Origin: Paracholeplasma vituli
GTDB taxonomy: Bacteria; Bacillota_I; Bacilli_A; Acholeplasmatales; UBA5453
DNA length: 64,000 bases
Direction: 5' to 3'
NCBI RefSeq assembly: GCF_025446935.1
Contig: NZ_JAOEGN010000006.1
Coordinates: forward strand, 47,889 to 111,888
Each line of letters opens with the position of its first letter. Position 1 is the stretch's first letter. The position numbers and the translations under genes were made by a program. This document shows, one piece after another, positions 36,513-45,674 of this stretch. The notes below the pieces were generated by a model that worked only from the letters and a program-made list of their open reading frames with translations, did no database searches and was not told the DNA's origin.

Positions 36513-37264
36513 AGTTATCAACTCCGAGATTATTTTACCATGAAGTAATTCAAAACGCACATAAATTAGAGAGAGACTTTGGGCGATTTTTCATAGAACA
36601 AAAACGAGACACCTAATGAAGGTCTAAAAACAGGAAAATAGACACACCACAAATAAAGAAGGCCAAAGTTTAACCCTTATAAGTTATCAACATTCCCACA
36701 TAAAACCTTATATCCTCATTACCACGCAATTAATTATAGGTTTACATAATATACATTATAGGTACTTACTCAGAACTAAACAGTAGAACTTCTCTTGATT
36801 AAATTATATCATTAAAACATTTTTTATATATTTTAATCAACTATATGACGGCTACAATATCACTTTAATCGTACTCATATTTGCTTTATTATACATTTTA
36901 ATACACACGATAGAGGTGTTTTGCGCGATTGACATCTGCTGGCCTTAATATTTGTCTATCTATCGTCATTTTTGACAGATTTTACCCTTTTTAAAGGAAA
37001 TGACCTATAGTGTACTTACTACTTCATCTTCTTCTTTTATCACTACGTATAGGTGTATTTTTTCATAGTTTGATTTGTGTAATGAGCGCCCTCAGGTTAG
37101 GTTTTCTTAACTCATAACCAATAACCATAATTAAGAGATCAGAAAACAGAGTAAAAGCGTTTTATATAATATGAACAAAGATTCATATTATTTAGTCACC
37201 TCGATCAGTAGTGCTCATTCCATAAATCTAATTTCATTTTCAAATTCTCTAACCTCTAATAAAA
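36513..37264. other. 750-base stretch with no recognisable gene
   Basis: No frame with a start, ribosome binding site and recognisable product was found on either strand. The longest open run I noted is about 34 codons on the minus strand near 36580-36685, ending in a stop at 36568-36570, without a recognisable family. The stretch is more AT-rich than its surroundings. It may hold the ansA promoter, decayed gene remnants or an unrecognised RNA. Confidence 0.5.
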
Positions 37265-37308
37265 ATAAAAAACAACATGGTAACATTGACTCGTTTCCAT
37301 GTTGTTGA
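37265..37308 (-). terminator. terminator downstream of the 37350-38420 gene
   Basis: On the minus strand ACAACATGG and CCATGTTGT form a stem around a 17-base loop, followed by a T-rich run. Confidence 0.8.
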
Positions 37309-37349
37309 TTTTCTACTAATCGTTCTAAACTGATTTTCTCTGGATTCTC

Positions 37350-38420
37350 TTAATCAGCGTGATTGAATAAGTCTAATTGTTGTGGGTTAAACTTTTCAAG
37401 TTTTTCTGCCACACGTAACCATTGAGCGGTTCGTCCGCTGCCTAGGGGTCTAATGACACCACGTTCCTTTAGACTCATGAGCGTTCGATTAATTGTCGCA
37501 TCTGAGGCATATGGGTGTTTGTTACGGATGTCTTTCTTACTGAAGGTAGCTGGACCAGTTAAAATGGTTCCTTCGATACTGTTGGTCTTATTCATTTTGC
37601 GTTCAAATTCATATTCATGCGCTTTGACTTCGACATTCTTATGTAATGTCTCTAATATGTTGACAAAAATACGTTGGATCGCCTCAGTTTGTGAGAATCC
37701 TTCACTCCAGTTGTAAGAAGCTTGAATAAATGCACTACCAAATTGTTCTTGAAGCGGTAATAATGCTTGAAAGAATGAATCATAGCGACAAACCTTAAAA
37801 TACTTCGCTGCTAGTGTGTAAACGACGATCAAACCTATTAGATCACTTTTGTCAGTGAATAGGTTGAGTTTAACCAAATCGATGTAAAAATTAGTCATAA
37901 TCTGGACAATTTCATACTTGTTGTTGCGTCTATGATAATGAAACTGATCAATTATTTTTTTAAGCTTATCTTCAGGTGACAATTCATCAAAAGACTTCGC
38001 TAAACGGTCTATTTTCGCTTTTGGATCTTTGATTAAACGAATGTCATCATAACCTCTAAAAAGAGTCAATGTTAGGTCTTTAACCTCATTGGTTGTCAAA
38101 TCAAAGGTATCTGATAAACTTTGAATGCGTAATAGGATGTCTTTGATGTTATTGAGTAATATTTCATCCCGATTTTTCGGTACAAAATCCTTTTTAGGGT
38201 CACTGAGCAGTTTGATTCTTGCAGGTGTTAAGCTGAGCTTTAAAAAGTATGCTAAGGCCTGGGTATCGAGTTCTAACGTTGTTCGAGCCATCACTTCGTC
38301 ATCGCGGCTAAACAAAGCTTTATAATAATAAGATTGGCCTTTCATTTCATAGAGTCTAAATAGTTGCATCATCAAGTCATTGGGGATGTGCAAACGCTCC
38401 ATATTACCTAGACACTTCAA
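37350..38420 (-). CDS. uncharacterised protein with C-terminal winged helix
   Basis: 356 residues, mostly helical. The last 90 residues ('FSKKDIRNKHPYASDATINR' then 'LKERGVIRPLGSGRTAQWLRV') look like the winged-helix tail seen at the end of many Fic proteins. The preceding stretch ('SYNWSEGFSQTEAIQRIFVNIL') also resembles a Fic C-terminal segment. No HPFxxGNGR motif is present, so a Fic identity is only a weak inference. The start is TTG at 38420, seven bases after a perfect AGGAGG; the ATG at 38402 has no such box. It lies 19 bases downstream of the nucleoside kinase gene and may be cotranscribed. Confidence 0.55.
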   Translation of the reverse strand: MKCLGNMERLHIPNDLMMQLFRLYEMKGQSYYYKALFSRDDEVMARTTLELDTQALAYFLKLSLTPARIKLLSDPKKDFVPKNRDEILLNNIKDILLRIQSLSDTFDLTTNEVKDLTLTLFRGYDDIRLIKDPKAKIDRLAKSFDELSPEDKLKKIIDQFHYHRRNNKYEIVQIMTNFYIDLVKLNLFTDKSDLIGLIVVYTLAAKYFKVCRYDSFFQALLPLQEQFGSAFIQASYNWSEGFSQTEAIQRIFVNILETLHKNVEVKAHEYEFERKMNKTNSIEGTILTGPATFSKKDIRNKHPYASDATINRTLMSLKERGVIRPLGSGRTAQWLRVAEKLEKFNPQQLDLFNHAD

Positions 38421-38439
38421 ACTAACACCTCCTTAATAC

Positions 38440-40077
38440 TTATACGTGGAATACAGATCCACCAATAAATTCTCTTAATAGTGAGTTATTTGGAACTAAA
38501 TCGTCTTCGATGTCTTTAAAATACTTCAAGAACTTGATGAGACGGTTCGCAGTGATGAAATGTTCTGAATCTCTTGGAATCGCATTTAAAGTTTTGAATG
38601 CATGTTTCTTCATAACTGCCAATTCATAGGTTAACTCAGAGTTAAATACATAATTCGCATGTTCTTGGTAAGGGTAAATCCATTTGAATTCACCTCTACG
38701 CACACTTGCCCACATCGAGATGGTTTCTTCCGCTGGTGAGTTTCTGAATTTTTGGTCACGAACAATACGTCTTAACAGTCTTAAGTCTGTAAAACTAATT
38801 GGATTGTGATTATCAATGTGTAATTGAGTTTGAGGTGCGATAAACACTTTAAACTTTTGATGGTGCGGAATCGATTCGGTTAAACGGTCATTAAGGGCAT
38901 GAATACCTTCTATAATGATTGGTGTAGTTTCACTGATTTTAACTTTCTTACCATCTTCACGACGACCTAATTTGAAATTGAAGTGTGGCAATGTAACTTC
39001 CTCACCTTGAATGAGAGCTAGCATTTGTTCATCGAATAAATCGATGTCTAAAGCTTCAATATGTTCTAAATCTGGATTTCCAAACTCATCTTTTGGTGCT
39101 TCCGATTTTGGCTTGTAATAGTCATCAATCGAAATCATAAGTGGTTTAATCCCACGGGATAGCAATTCGATGCGTAAACGGGTCGAGAATGTGGTTTTAC
39201 CAGACGATGAAGGTCCTGCAATCGCAATTAAACGAATCGAATCGATATCGGCAGCAATCCTATCTCCTAGTTCAGCCATTTGACGGTTGTGTTTAGTTTC
39301 ACACATGTTAATCAATTCAACTTCTAAGCCTTTTTCAACGTATTGATTGAGTTTAGAAATGTATTCACCATTGATGAGTTTACCCCATTTTGTCGCTTCT
39401 TTAATGGTCTTTGAGAAAATTGGTGCGTCATCGAATGGTGGAATGATGCCACCTAGTTCACTTCTTGGGTATTGAATGATAAACCCCGGATGATATAGGC
39501 TCAATAAATACTGTTTCAAATACCCTGTGCTAGGTAGCATGTAACCAAACATATAATTGAAGTATTCGCCGCAAGTATATAGATTCACTTTGTCTTCATC
39601 ACGGTACTTAAGGATATCTACTTTATCTAAATGGCCATTGTTTTTATACAGTTCAATCGCTTCCTCTAAATCCATGTTCTTACGAATGATGGGTAAATCG
39701 AGTTCAACCAAGCGTTTAATCTCTGAATCAATCGATTTGATGATGTTACGATCAATCTTTTGATTAAGATTATCTAGTACCCCTAAAATGGCTCTAGAGA
39801 CACTATAATTGAATTTAACGGTGACATTTGGATAGAGATTTTTAACTGCCATCGCAATCACATAACGCAATGTCGCTTCGTAAATTCGGACTGCATCACG
39901 GTCCTTTAAATCTAAGAAAACCACTTCAGAATTCTTGGTCAACGGGAATGTTAACTCGCGAATTCGGTTGTTGACGGTTGCTGCATAAGCTTCGACGCCA
40001 AGTTGGTTTTTTAAAGCTTCCAAGGTAATCCCTTGGTCAAGTTCGATGACTTGATTTTTAACTGTTACTTTAATCAT
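38440..40077 (-). CDS. uridine kinase-like nucleoside kinase with N-terminal TGS domain
   Basis: 545 residues. The first 60 residues form a TGS domain ('MIKVTVKNQVIELDQGITLE'), followed by a threonyl-tRNA-synthetase-like second additional domain (about 60-230). A P-loop kinase domain follows, with Walker A 'GPSSSGKTTFSTRL' (about 287-300), 'SIDDYYKP' and 'IIIEGIHALND'. This layout is known in Firmicutes and Thermotoga as a nucleoside kinase; substrate preference (uridine, cytidine or others) is not visible. The start ATG at 40077 has GGAAGGAG four bases upstream. The gene begins one base after the parC stop, so it belongs to the parE-parC operon. Confidence 0.85.
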   Translation of the reverse strand: MIKVTVKNQVIELDQGITLEALKNQLGVEAYAATVNNRIRELTFPLTKNSEVVFLDLKDRDAVRIYEATLRYVIAMAVKNLYPNVTVKFNYSVSRAILGVLDNLNQKIDRNIIKSIDSEIKRLVELDLPIIRKNMDLEEAIELYKNNGHLDKVDILKYRDEDKVNLYTCGEYFNYMFGYMLPSTGYLKQYLLSLYHPGFIIQYPRSELGGIIPPFDDAPIFSKTIKEATKWGKLINGEYISKLNQYVEKGLEVELINMCETKHNRQMAELGDRIAADIDSIRLIAIAGPSSSGKTTFSTRLRIELLSRGIKPLMISIDDYYKPKSEAPKDEFGNPDLEHIEALDIDLFDEQMLALIQGEEVTLPHFNFKLGRREDGKKVKISETTPIIIEGIHALNDRLTESIPHHQKFKVFIAPQTQLHIDNHNPISFTDLRLLRRIVRDQKFRNSPAEETISMWASVRRGEFKWIYPYQEHANYVFNSELTYELAVMKKHAFKTLNAIPRDSEHFITANRLIKFLKYFKDIEDDLVPNNSLLREFIGGSVFHV

Positions 40078-40078
40078 A

Positions 40079-42835
40079 CTACTCCTTCCAATCCTCTTCT
40101 TCATCGAAGAGAGATAATTTTTTAATTTGAACTTTACTTGCCTTTTCTTTTCCTTCAGGCTTTGGTTCTACGGCTTTATCAAGCGGTTTATCATCAATAG
40201 ATTCAACCTTAACAGTTTCCTCTTTAATAACTTCAATAGAATTTTCCATAGGCTTTTCAGTAGTTATTTCAACAGGCGTTGAAACGACCACTGTTTCTTT
40301 TACAAAGGTTTCTTTCGGTTTAACAGGTTTGACTACCTTCGCTTTTTGGACAGCTTCACCTTTTTCAATGATTTCTTCTTCATTAGACTCGCTCACTGCA
40401 TCTAAAGTAATAAACAAGGATTTACCAAATGTATTGAAATCGACAAATGGTTTACCATATTCAGCACTACTCTTAATATCTTCAACTTTGAGTTGAATAG
40501 AACCCAATTTTGCTGTGATTAAGACCCCTGCGTTCGCTTTAATTTGCTCAGAGGATAACCTTGAGACATCACGAATGTGGTGCGGATTTCGTTTCTTGAT
40601 TGAGAACAAGGATATTGGATTCTTTAGACGCTTAGTTAACGGAATATTGGCGACTTTCTCGCGTTTTAAATTACCAAGCGATGTTAGTATGATTAAATCA
40701 TCTGAAGACTTCGCATAAATCGCTTTAACAACCTTGTCATCAGGGGCTAACGATAAAGATTTAATTCCGCTAGCTTGTGTACCGTAAATTGGTACATCTG
40801 TGCTTGCGAAACGGAGTGCATTCGCGAGTTTTGTAAATACGATGATGTTTTGTTTTGGTCCGAGTTCAACGGAAGTCAATTCATCACCTTCGTCAACTTT
40901 CATTGCACGAATTGGTTTAGTATATCGGGATACATTAAAATCGGATAGTTTAGTTTGCTTAATTTGACCAGATTCTGTGATCAACAAGAGTGTTTGATTT
41001 TCATCAAAATGACTTATGGAGAAGATTTTAATGATAAATTCATTCTTTTCAATTGGAATGATGTTGTTGATGAAAGAGCCCAAATCTTTCCATTTGGTTT
41101 CTTCAATTTCAAACACCGGCATATATAAATAGTTACCTAGGGTCGTAAACATCAATAGAGTATCTTTGGTCGATACTTCTTGATCGAATAACATACCATC
41201 TTGTTCTTTTAATCCAGGTTGTTTGGAAGCCACATAGCTTCTGAGGTTTGATCGCTTAATATAGCCATCCTTAGTTACCCCAACACGAACGCGTTCTTCA
41301 CTGATTAAATCTGACTTTTCAATTTTAATGGTAGAGATTTCTTCTTCAATTTGGGTTTTACGATCTGTGCCAACCTTAGAAGACACTTCTCTTAATTCCT
41401 TTTTAATGACAGTTAAAAGTTCTTGTTCGTCTGACAATACCTTGTTTAACCATAGAATACGTTCATTTAATTCGTTAGACTCTTTAATGAGTGCATCGAT
41501 ATCCGTTGAACTTAAACGATATAGTTGTAAGGTTACAATCGCTTCAGCTTGAAGTTCAGTAAACCCAAACGCCGCCATGATATTGTCTTTCGAGTTTTGT
41601 TTATTTTTGGATTGGCGAATGATATGAACGACTTCATCAACTACATCGACCATTTTAATCAACCCATTAACGATGTGTAGACGCTTTTCTGCACGATCAA
41701 GTTCATAGTTAGAACGGTTGGTGATGACTTCTTTTTGGTGATTGATGTACGAATCTAGAATTTCAAGAATGCCCATTTGGACAGGTCTTTGATGGTGAAT
41801 CGCTACCATATTGTAGTTATAAGTAATTTGTAAATCAGTATTTTTTAAAAGATAGGCTAAGCAAATATCTGGATTCGAATCTCTCTTGAGTTCAATCGAG
41901 ATACGCATCCCTTCGCGGTCGGACTCATCGCGAACTTCTTGGATATCTTCTAATTTTTTATCAATTCGAAGCATATCTATAGACTTAACCAATTCAGCCT
42001 TATTGACTTCAAATGGGATTTCAGTCACGACAATACGGATTTGATCCTTATTGAAAGGTTCAAAGAAAGTTTTCGAACGAACAATAACTTTACCTGCACC
42101 AGTTTCAAATGCTTGACGAATCCCGTCCTTCCCTTGAACGATAGCCCCTGTAGGGAAATCTGGTCCTTGAACAATCTTCATGATGCGTTCAACGGTGGTA
42201 TCGGGTCTGTCGATTCGTTCAATGGTCGCCTTAATAATTTCTTTAAGGTTATGTGGTGGAATTTTAGTTGCATAACCAGATGAAATACCGTTTGCGCCAT
42301 TGACTAAAAGGTTTGGAAATTTAGCGGGTAAAACAGTAGGTTCCATTTCTTCATCGTCGAAGTTAGGAATAAATGGGACAGTTCGTTTGTCGATGTCCAT
42401 AATCAGATATTCAGCTTCTTTGGATAATCTTGCTTCTGTATAACGCATCGCCGCAGCAGAGTCGCCATCGATCGAACCGTTGTTTCCATGCATATCGATT
42501 AGACATACACCCATTTTGAAGTTTTGAGACATTCTAACCATTGCTTCATAAATCGAGGAGTCGCCATGTGGATGGTATTTTCCCATGACTTCCCCTGCAA
42601 TTCTAGCTGATTTCTTATATGGTTTGTCGTTAAACATTCCCATTTTGTACATGGCAAAAAGGATGCGTCGTTGGACTGGTTTGAGTCCATCGCGAGCATC
42701 TGGTAGTGCACGATCTTGAATAATGTATTTAGAATAGCGCCCAAAACGTTCACCGACAATGTCTTCGAGACGTTCAGACGTGATTTTTTCCTCAATGAAT
42801 GTATCCAAGGCTTGGGAGACTGGTTTTTTACTCAT
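40079..42835 (-). CDS. parC: DNA topoisomerase IV subunit A
   Basis: 918 residues. The N-terminal breakage-reunion domain has the catalytic Tyr132 ('AAAMRYTEARLSK'). The quinolone-determining stretch 'YHPHGDSSIYEAMVRM' retains Ser93 and Glu97, the residues found in susceptible GrlA proteins. A C-terminal beta-pinwheel follows up to about residue 815. The last 100 residues are a low-complexity tail rich in Val, Lys and Glu, ending in 'LSLFDEEEDWKE', not usual for ParC. ParC decatenates daughter chromosomes with ParE. It overlaps parE by eight bases. Confidence 0.93.
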   Translation of the reverse strand: MSKKPVSQALDTFIEEKITSERLEDIVGERFGRYSKYIIQDRALPDARDGLKPVQRRILFAMYKMGMFNDKPYKKSARIAGEVMGKYHPHGDSSIYEAMVRMSQNFKMGVCLIDMHGNNGSIDGDSAAAMRYTEARLSKEAEYLIMDIDKRTVPFIPNFDDEEMEPTVLPAKFPNLLVNGANGISSGYATKIPPHNLKEIIKATIERIDRPDTTVERIMKIVQGPDFPTGAIVQGKDGIRQAFETGAGKVIVRSKTFFEPFNKDQIRIVVTEIPFEVNKAELVKSIDMLRIDKKLEDIQEVRDESDREGMRISIELKRDSNPDICLAYLLKNTDLQITYNYNMVAIHHQRPVQMGILEILDSYINHQKEVITNRSNYELDRAEKRLHIVNGLIKMVDVVDEVVHIIRQSKNKQNSKDNIMAAFGFTELQAEAIVTLQLYRLSSTDIDALIKESNELNERILWLNKVLSDEQELLTVIKKELREVSSKVGTDRKTQIEEEISTIKIEKSDLISEERVRVGVTKDGYIKRSNLRSYVASKQPGLKEQDGMLFDQEVSTKDTLLMFTTLGNYLYMPVFEIEETKWKDLGSFINNIIPIEKNEFIIKIFSISHFDENQTLLLITESGQIKQTKLSDFNVSRYTKPIRAMKVDEGDELTSVELGPKQNIIVFTKLANALRFASTDVPIYGTQASGIKSLSLAPDDKVVKAIYAKSSDDLIILTSLGNLKREKVANIPLTKRLKNPISLFSIKKRNPHHIRDVSRLSSEQIKANAGVLITAKLGSIQLKVEDIKSSAEYGKPFVDFNTFGKSLFITLDAVSESNEEEIIEKGEAVQKAKVVKPVKPKETFVKETVVVSTPVEITTEKPMENSIEVIKEETVKVESIDDKPLDKAVEPKPEGKEKASKVQIKKLSLFDEEEDWKE

Positions 42836-44786
42836 AATCTACCTCCTTGATTTGATAATCATCGTCATCAATGAATTCAACGTTGTGTTCAATCCATTCA
42901 CGACGTGGGCCAACTTGATCGCCCATCAATACAGAGACACGTTTTTCTGCTTCTCCTTCATCCTCGAGCTTAACTTGGATGAGTGTACGTGTTTTGGGAT
43001 CCATAGTTGTTTCCCAAAGTTGATCAAAGTTCATTTCCCCTAACCCTTTATAACGTTGAATGGTTGTGTTACCGGATTGGGTCAAACGTTTCAATTCAAT
43101 ATCATTCCAAGCGTAGTTGGAAATCAGTTTACCACCCTTTTTTTGAGTCACTTTATAAAGAGGGGGTAAAGCGATATAGAGTTTTCCTGCCTCTACTAAA
43201 GGTTTCATATAGCGGAAGAAAAAGGTAATCAAAAGGACTTGAATGTGCGCACCATCGGTGTCGGCATCGGTCATAATGATGACTTTATTATAATTGCATT
43301 TATTGATGTCAAAATCGGCTCCAAATTCCGCACCAATGGTATGAATGATGGTATTGATTTCTTCATTCTTTAAGATTGCATCGACAGTCGCCTTTTCAGT
43401 ATTGATGACTTTACCACGGAGTGGCAAAATCGCCTGGAATCTACGGTCACGGCCTTGTTTAGCTGACCCACCAGCGGAGTCACCTTCGACTAGGAATAAT
43501 TCATTTTTAGTTTTATCTTTTCCTTGAGCTGGCGTTAACTTACCCGATAAGGATACTTCTTTTTTGTTTTTCTTTTTATCGCTTCTCGCTTCATCTCTGG
43601 CTTTACGTGCAGCTTCGCGCGCTTTATAGGCGTCTAAAGCACGTTTAATCAACCCAGATGAAAACTCCATATTTTCTTCAAGATAGTAAGTCATTTTGTC
43701 ATAAATGATAGATTCCATCGCGTTTCTCGCTTCAGGAGATCCTAATTTAGACTTGGTCTGGCCTTCAAATTCTAGGAAAGCTTCAGGTATACGTACCGAA
43801 ATAACTGCTGTCATCCCTTCACGGATGTCGACGCCATCTAGGTTTTGATCTTTCTCTTTTAGAATGCCATACTTACGAGCGTAATCATTGATCGCCCGTG
43901 TTGAGGCACTCTTAAATCCTGTTTCATGTGTCCCGCCATCACGTGTACGAACGTTATTAACAAAAGATATGATGGTTTCACTATACTGGTTCGTAAATTG
44001 GAAAGCCGTTTCAACCTCAATATCATTTGTTTTATTAATCGTATATACACCCATTAAATCCATGACTGGGTGATATTCTTGTTTTCCTTTATTGAGATAC
44101 TCTACGTATTCAGAAATCCCACGTTCATATTGAAATACATCATTTTGACCGGTTCTTTCGTCTGATAGTGTAATTTTGAGATTACGTATTAAAAAAGCAC
44201 TCTCACGGAGACGGTCTTTAATGGTATCGTAACTGTATAACGTCGTGGAAAAAATCTTCGGATCAGGTTTGAACCAAATTGTAGACCCTGTTCGTCTGGT
44301 TTTTCCGATTTCTTCTAATGGGGATATAATCTTTCCACCTTCGCTGAATCGTTGTTGCATGATTAAACCATCGCGGTAAATGGTGACTTCTAAAAAGGTC
44401 GAAAGGGCATTAACAACTGAAGCACCAACCCCATGTAGCCCCCCTGAAACCTTATATCCACCTTCACCGCCGAACTTACCACCGGCATGTAAAACAGTAA
44501 AAATGATTTCTGTCGTTGGTCGCCCTGACTTGTGCATTTTGTAGGGTAGACCACGACCAAAATCATTGATCACAATGCTATTATCGTTTTTTATCGTGAC
44601 ATTGATTTCTGAACCGTATCCAGATAAGGCTTCATCAATCGCGTTATCAACTATCTCCCAAACCAAATGGTGGAGACCACGGGTATCGGTTGAACCGATA
44701 TACATCCCAGGACGTTTTCTAACTGCTTCTAAACCTTCTAATATCTGGATCGAATCCTCTGTATATGTCTTCTTCAATTCTTCCAT
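42828..44786 (-). CDS. parE: DNA topoisomerase IV subunit B
   Basis: 652-residue GHKL ATPase subunit. ATP-site motifs are 'EIVDNAIDEALSGYG' and 'GRGLPYKMHKSGRPTTEIIF', and 'GLHGVGASVVNALS' is the lid region. The TOPRIM motif 'LVEGDSAGGSAKQGRDRRFQ' and 'DADTDGAHI' follow. 'GQTKSKLGSPEARNAMES' and the pairing with parC support ParE over GyrB. Gene order parE-parC is that of Firmicutes. An extended -10 promoter and a cre-like palindrome lie upstream. Confidence 0.93.
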   Translation of the reverse strand: MEELKKTYTEDSIQILEGLEAVRKRPGMYIGSTDTRGLHHLVWEIVDNAIDEALSGYGSEINVTIKNDNSIVINDFGRGLPYKMHKSGRPTTEIIFTVLHAGGKFGGEGGYKVSGGLHGVGASVVNALSTFLEVTIYRDGLIMQQRFSEGGKIISPLEEIGKTRRTGSTIWFKPDPKIFSTTLYSYDTIKDRLRESAFLIRNLKITLSDERTGQNDVFQYERGISEYVEYLNKGKQEYHPVMDLMGVYTINKTNDIEVETAFQFTNQYSETIISFVNNVRTRDGGTHETGFKSASTRAINDYARKYGILKEKDQNLDGVDIREGMTAVISVRIPEAFLEFEGQTKSKLGSPEARNAMESIIYDKMTYYLEENMEFSSGLIKRALDAYKAREAARKARDEARSDKKKNKKEVSLSGKLTPAQGKDKTKNELFLVEGDSAGGSAKQGRDRRFQAILPLRGKVINTEKATVDAILKNEEINTIIHTIGAEFGADFDINKCNYNKVIIMTDADTDGAHIQVLLITFFFRYMKPLVEAGKLYIALPPLYKVTQKKGGKLISNYAWNDIELKRLTQSGNTTIQRYKGLGEMNFDQLWETTMDPKTRTLIQVKLEDEGEAEKRVSVLMGDQVGPRREWIEHNVEFIDDDDYQIKEVDYE

Positions 44787-44807
44787 TAAATCAGTCCTTG
44801 CTCAGTG

Positions 44808-44837
44808 TTATTATACCAAATTTTAAAACGTTTTCAC
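44808..44837 (-). promoter_or_regulatory. parE promoter with overlapping cre-like palindrome
   Basis: Minus-strand extended -10 TGGTATAAT (TATAAT at 44808-44813). The sequence TTAAAACGTTTTCA (44823-44836) overlaps the spacer and -35 region; with TTAAAACGTTTTCACA it is identical to 22404-22419. It differs by one base from an ideal CcpA site. Confidence 0.55.
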
Positions 44838-44896
44838 AACATAAAATATAGTCATTTTCAAGATATGCACTATTTTAATTGGAATTTAAAATAATA

Positions 44897-44905
44897 TGAT
44901 ATAAT
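44897..44905 (+). promoter_or_regulatory. plsY extended -10 promoter
   Basis: TGATATAAT (TATAAT at 44900-44905), 22 bases before the plsY start; the -35 is weak. Confidence 0.55.
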
Positions 44906-44927
44906 AATGTCGTTACGAGGTGAAAAG

Positions 44928-45599
44928 ATGGGCTTTATCGCTATACAAATCGGTTTAATTTTATTCGCTTATTTAATAGGTTCTATACCTAATGGGCTAT
45001 GGATTGGGAAGGTTTTTCTCAAAATTGACTTAAGGGAGCACGGCTCCAAAAATATCGGTGCATCTAACGCACTTAGAGTGATGGGATTGAAGCTAGGAAT
45101 TCTGACATTTGCGCTTGACGCATTGAAAGGTGCTTTGCCAATCATCATCGTTAGAATATTGAAAACCACCATCGAATTGACAACAAATATCGTGATATTC
45201 GAACAGGCATATGATTATGAAATCATCTTTGGTGTGGTCGCTGTAATCGGTCATACATTACCATTATTTAATCACTTTAAGGGTGGAAAAGCAGTGGCTT
45301 CCTCTGCAGGTATCGTTTTAACATTGACACCGATTGCTGGTGTTCTATGTATTCTAACCTATATCATTGTTGTCATTCTAACAAAGTATGCATCACTCGG
45401 TTCGACTTTAGCAGCCATTACCGTATTCATCGCTGCGTTTATTGAATTTTGGCTAAGGGACATCCTATTAGAACAACTCTTTGTTTTAATCGTTTATTCA
45501 TTCATGATCCTATTCATTTTCTATAAACACCGTGAAAACTATAAGAGACTCCTGAATGGTACCGAAAATAAAATGTCTTTCACAAAGAAAAAAGTATAA
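44928..45599 (+). CDS. plsY: acyl-phosphate:glycerol-3-phosphate acyltransferase
   Basis: 223-residue polytopic membrane enzyme that acylates glycerol-3-phosphate from acyl-phosphate, the first step of phospholipid synthesis. The three active-site motifs are 'GSIPNGLWIGK', 'GSKNIGASNALRVMG' and 'GHTLPLFNHFKGGKAVAS'. The ATG at 44928 is six bases from CGAGGTG; the ATG at 44907 lies next to the -10 box and is rejected. It is divergent from parE, a common Firmicutes arrangement. plsX is not in the window. Confidence 0.95.
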   Translation: MGFIAIQIGLILFAYLIGSIPNGLWIGKVFLKIDLREHGSKNIGASNALRVMGLKLGILTFALDALKGALPIIIVRILKTTIELTTNIVIFEQAYDYEIIFGVVAVIGHTLPLFNHFKGGKAVASSAGIVLTLTPIAGVLCILTYIIVVILTKYASLGSTLAAITVFIAAFIEFWLRDILLEQLFVLIVYSFMILFIFYKHRENYKRLLNGTENKMSFTKKKV

Positions 45600-45605
45600 A
45601 TGACT

Positions 45606-45634
45606 AAACCCTTCAAATTGAAGGGTTTTTATAT
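45606..45634 (+). terminator. plsY terminator
   Basis: AAACCCTTC-AAATT-GAAGGGTTT hairpin followed by T's. Confidence 0.85.
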
Positions 45635-45674
45635 GCTTAAATATATGTTATCCTTACAGTAGGATGTGATCAAC

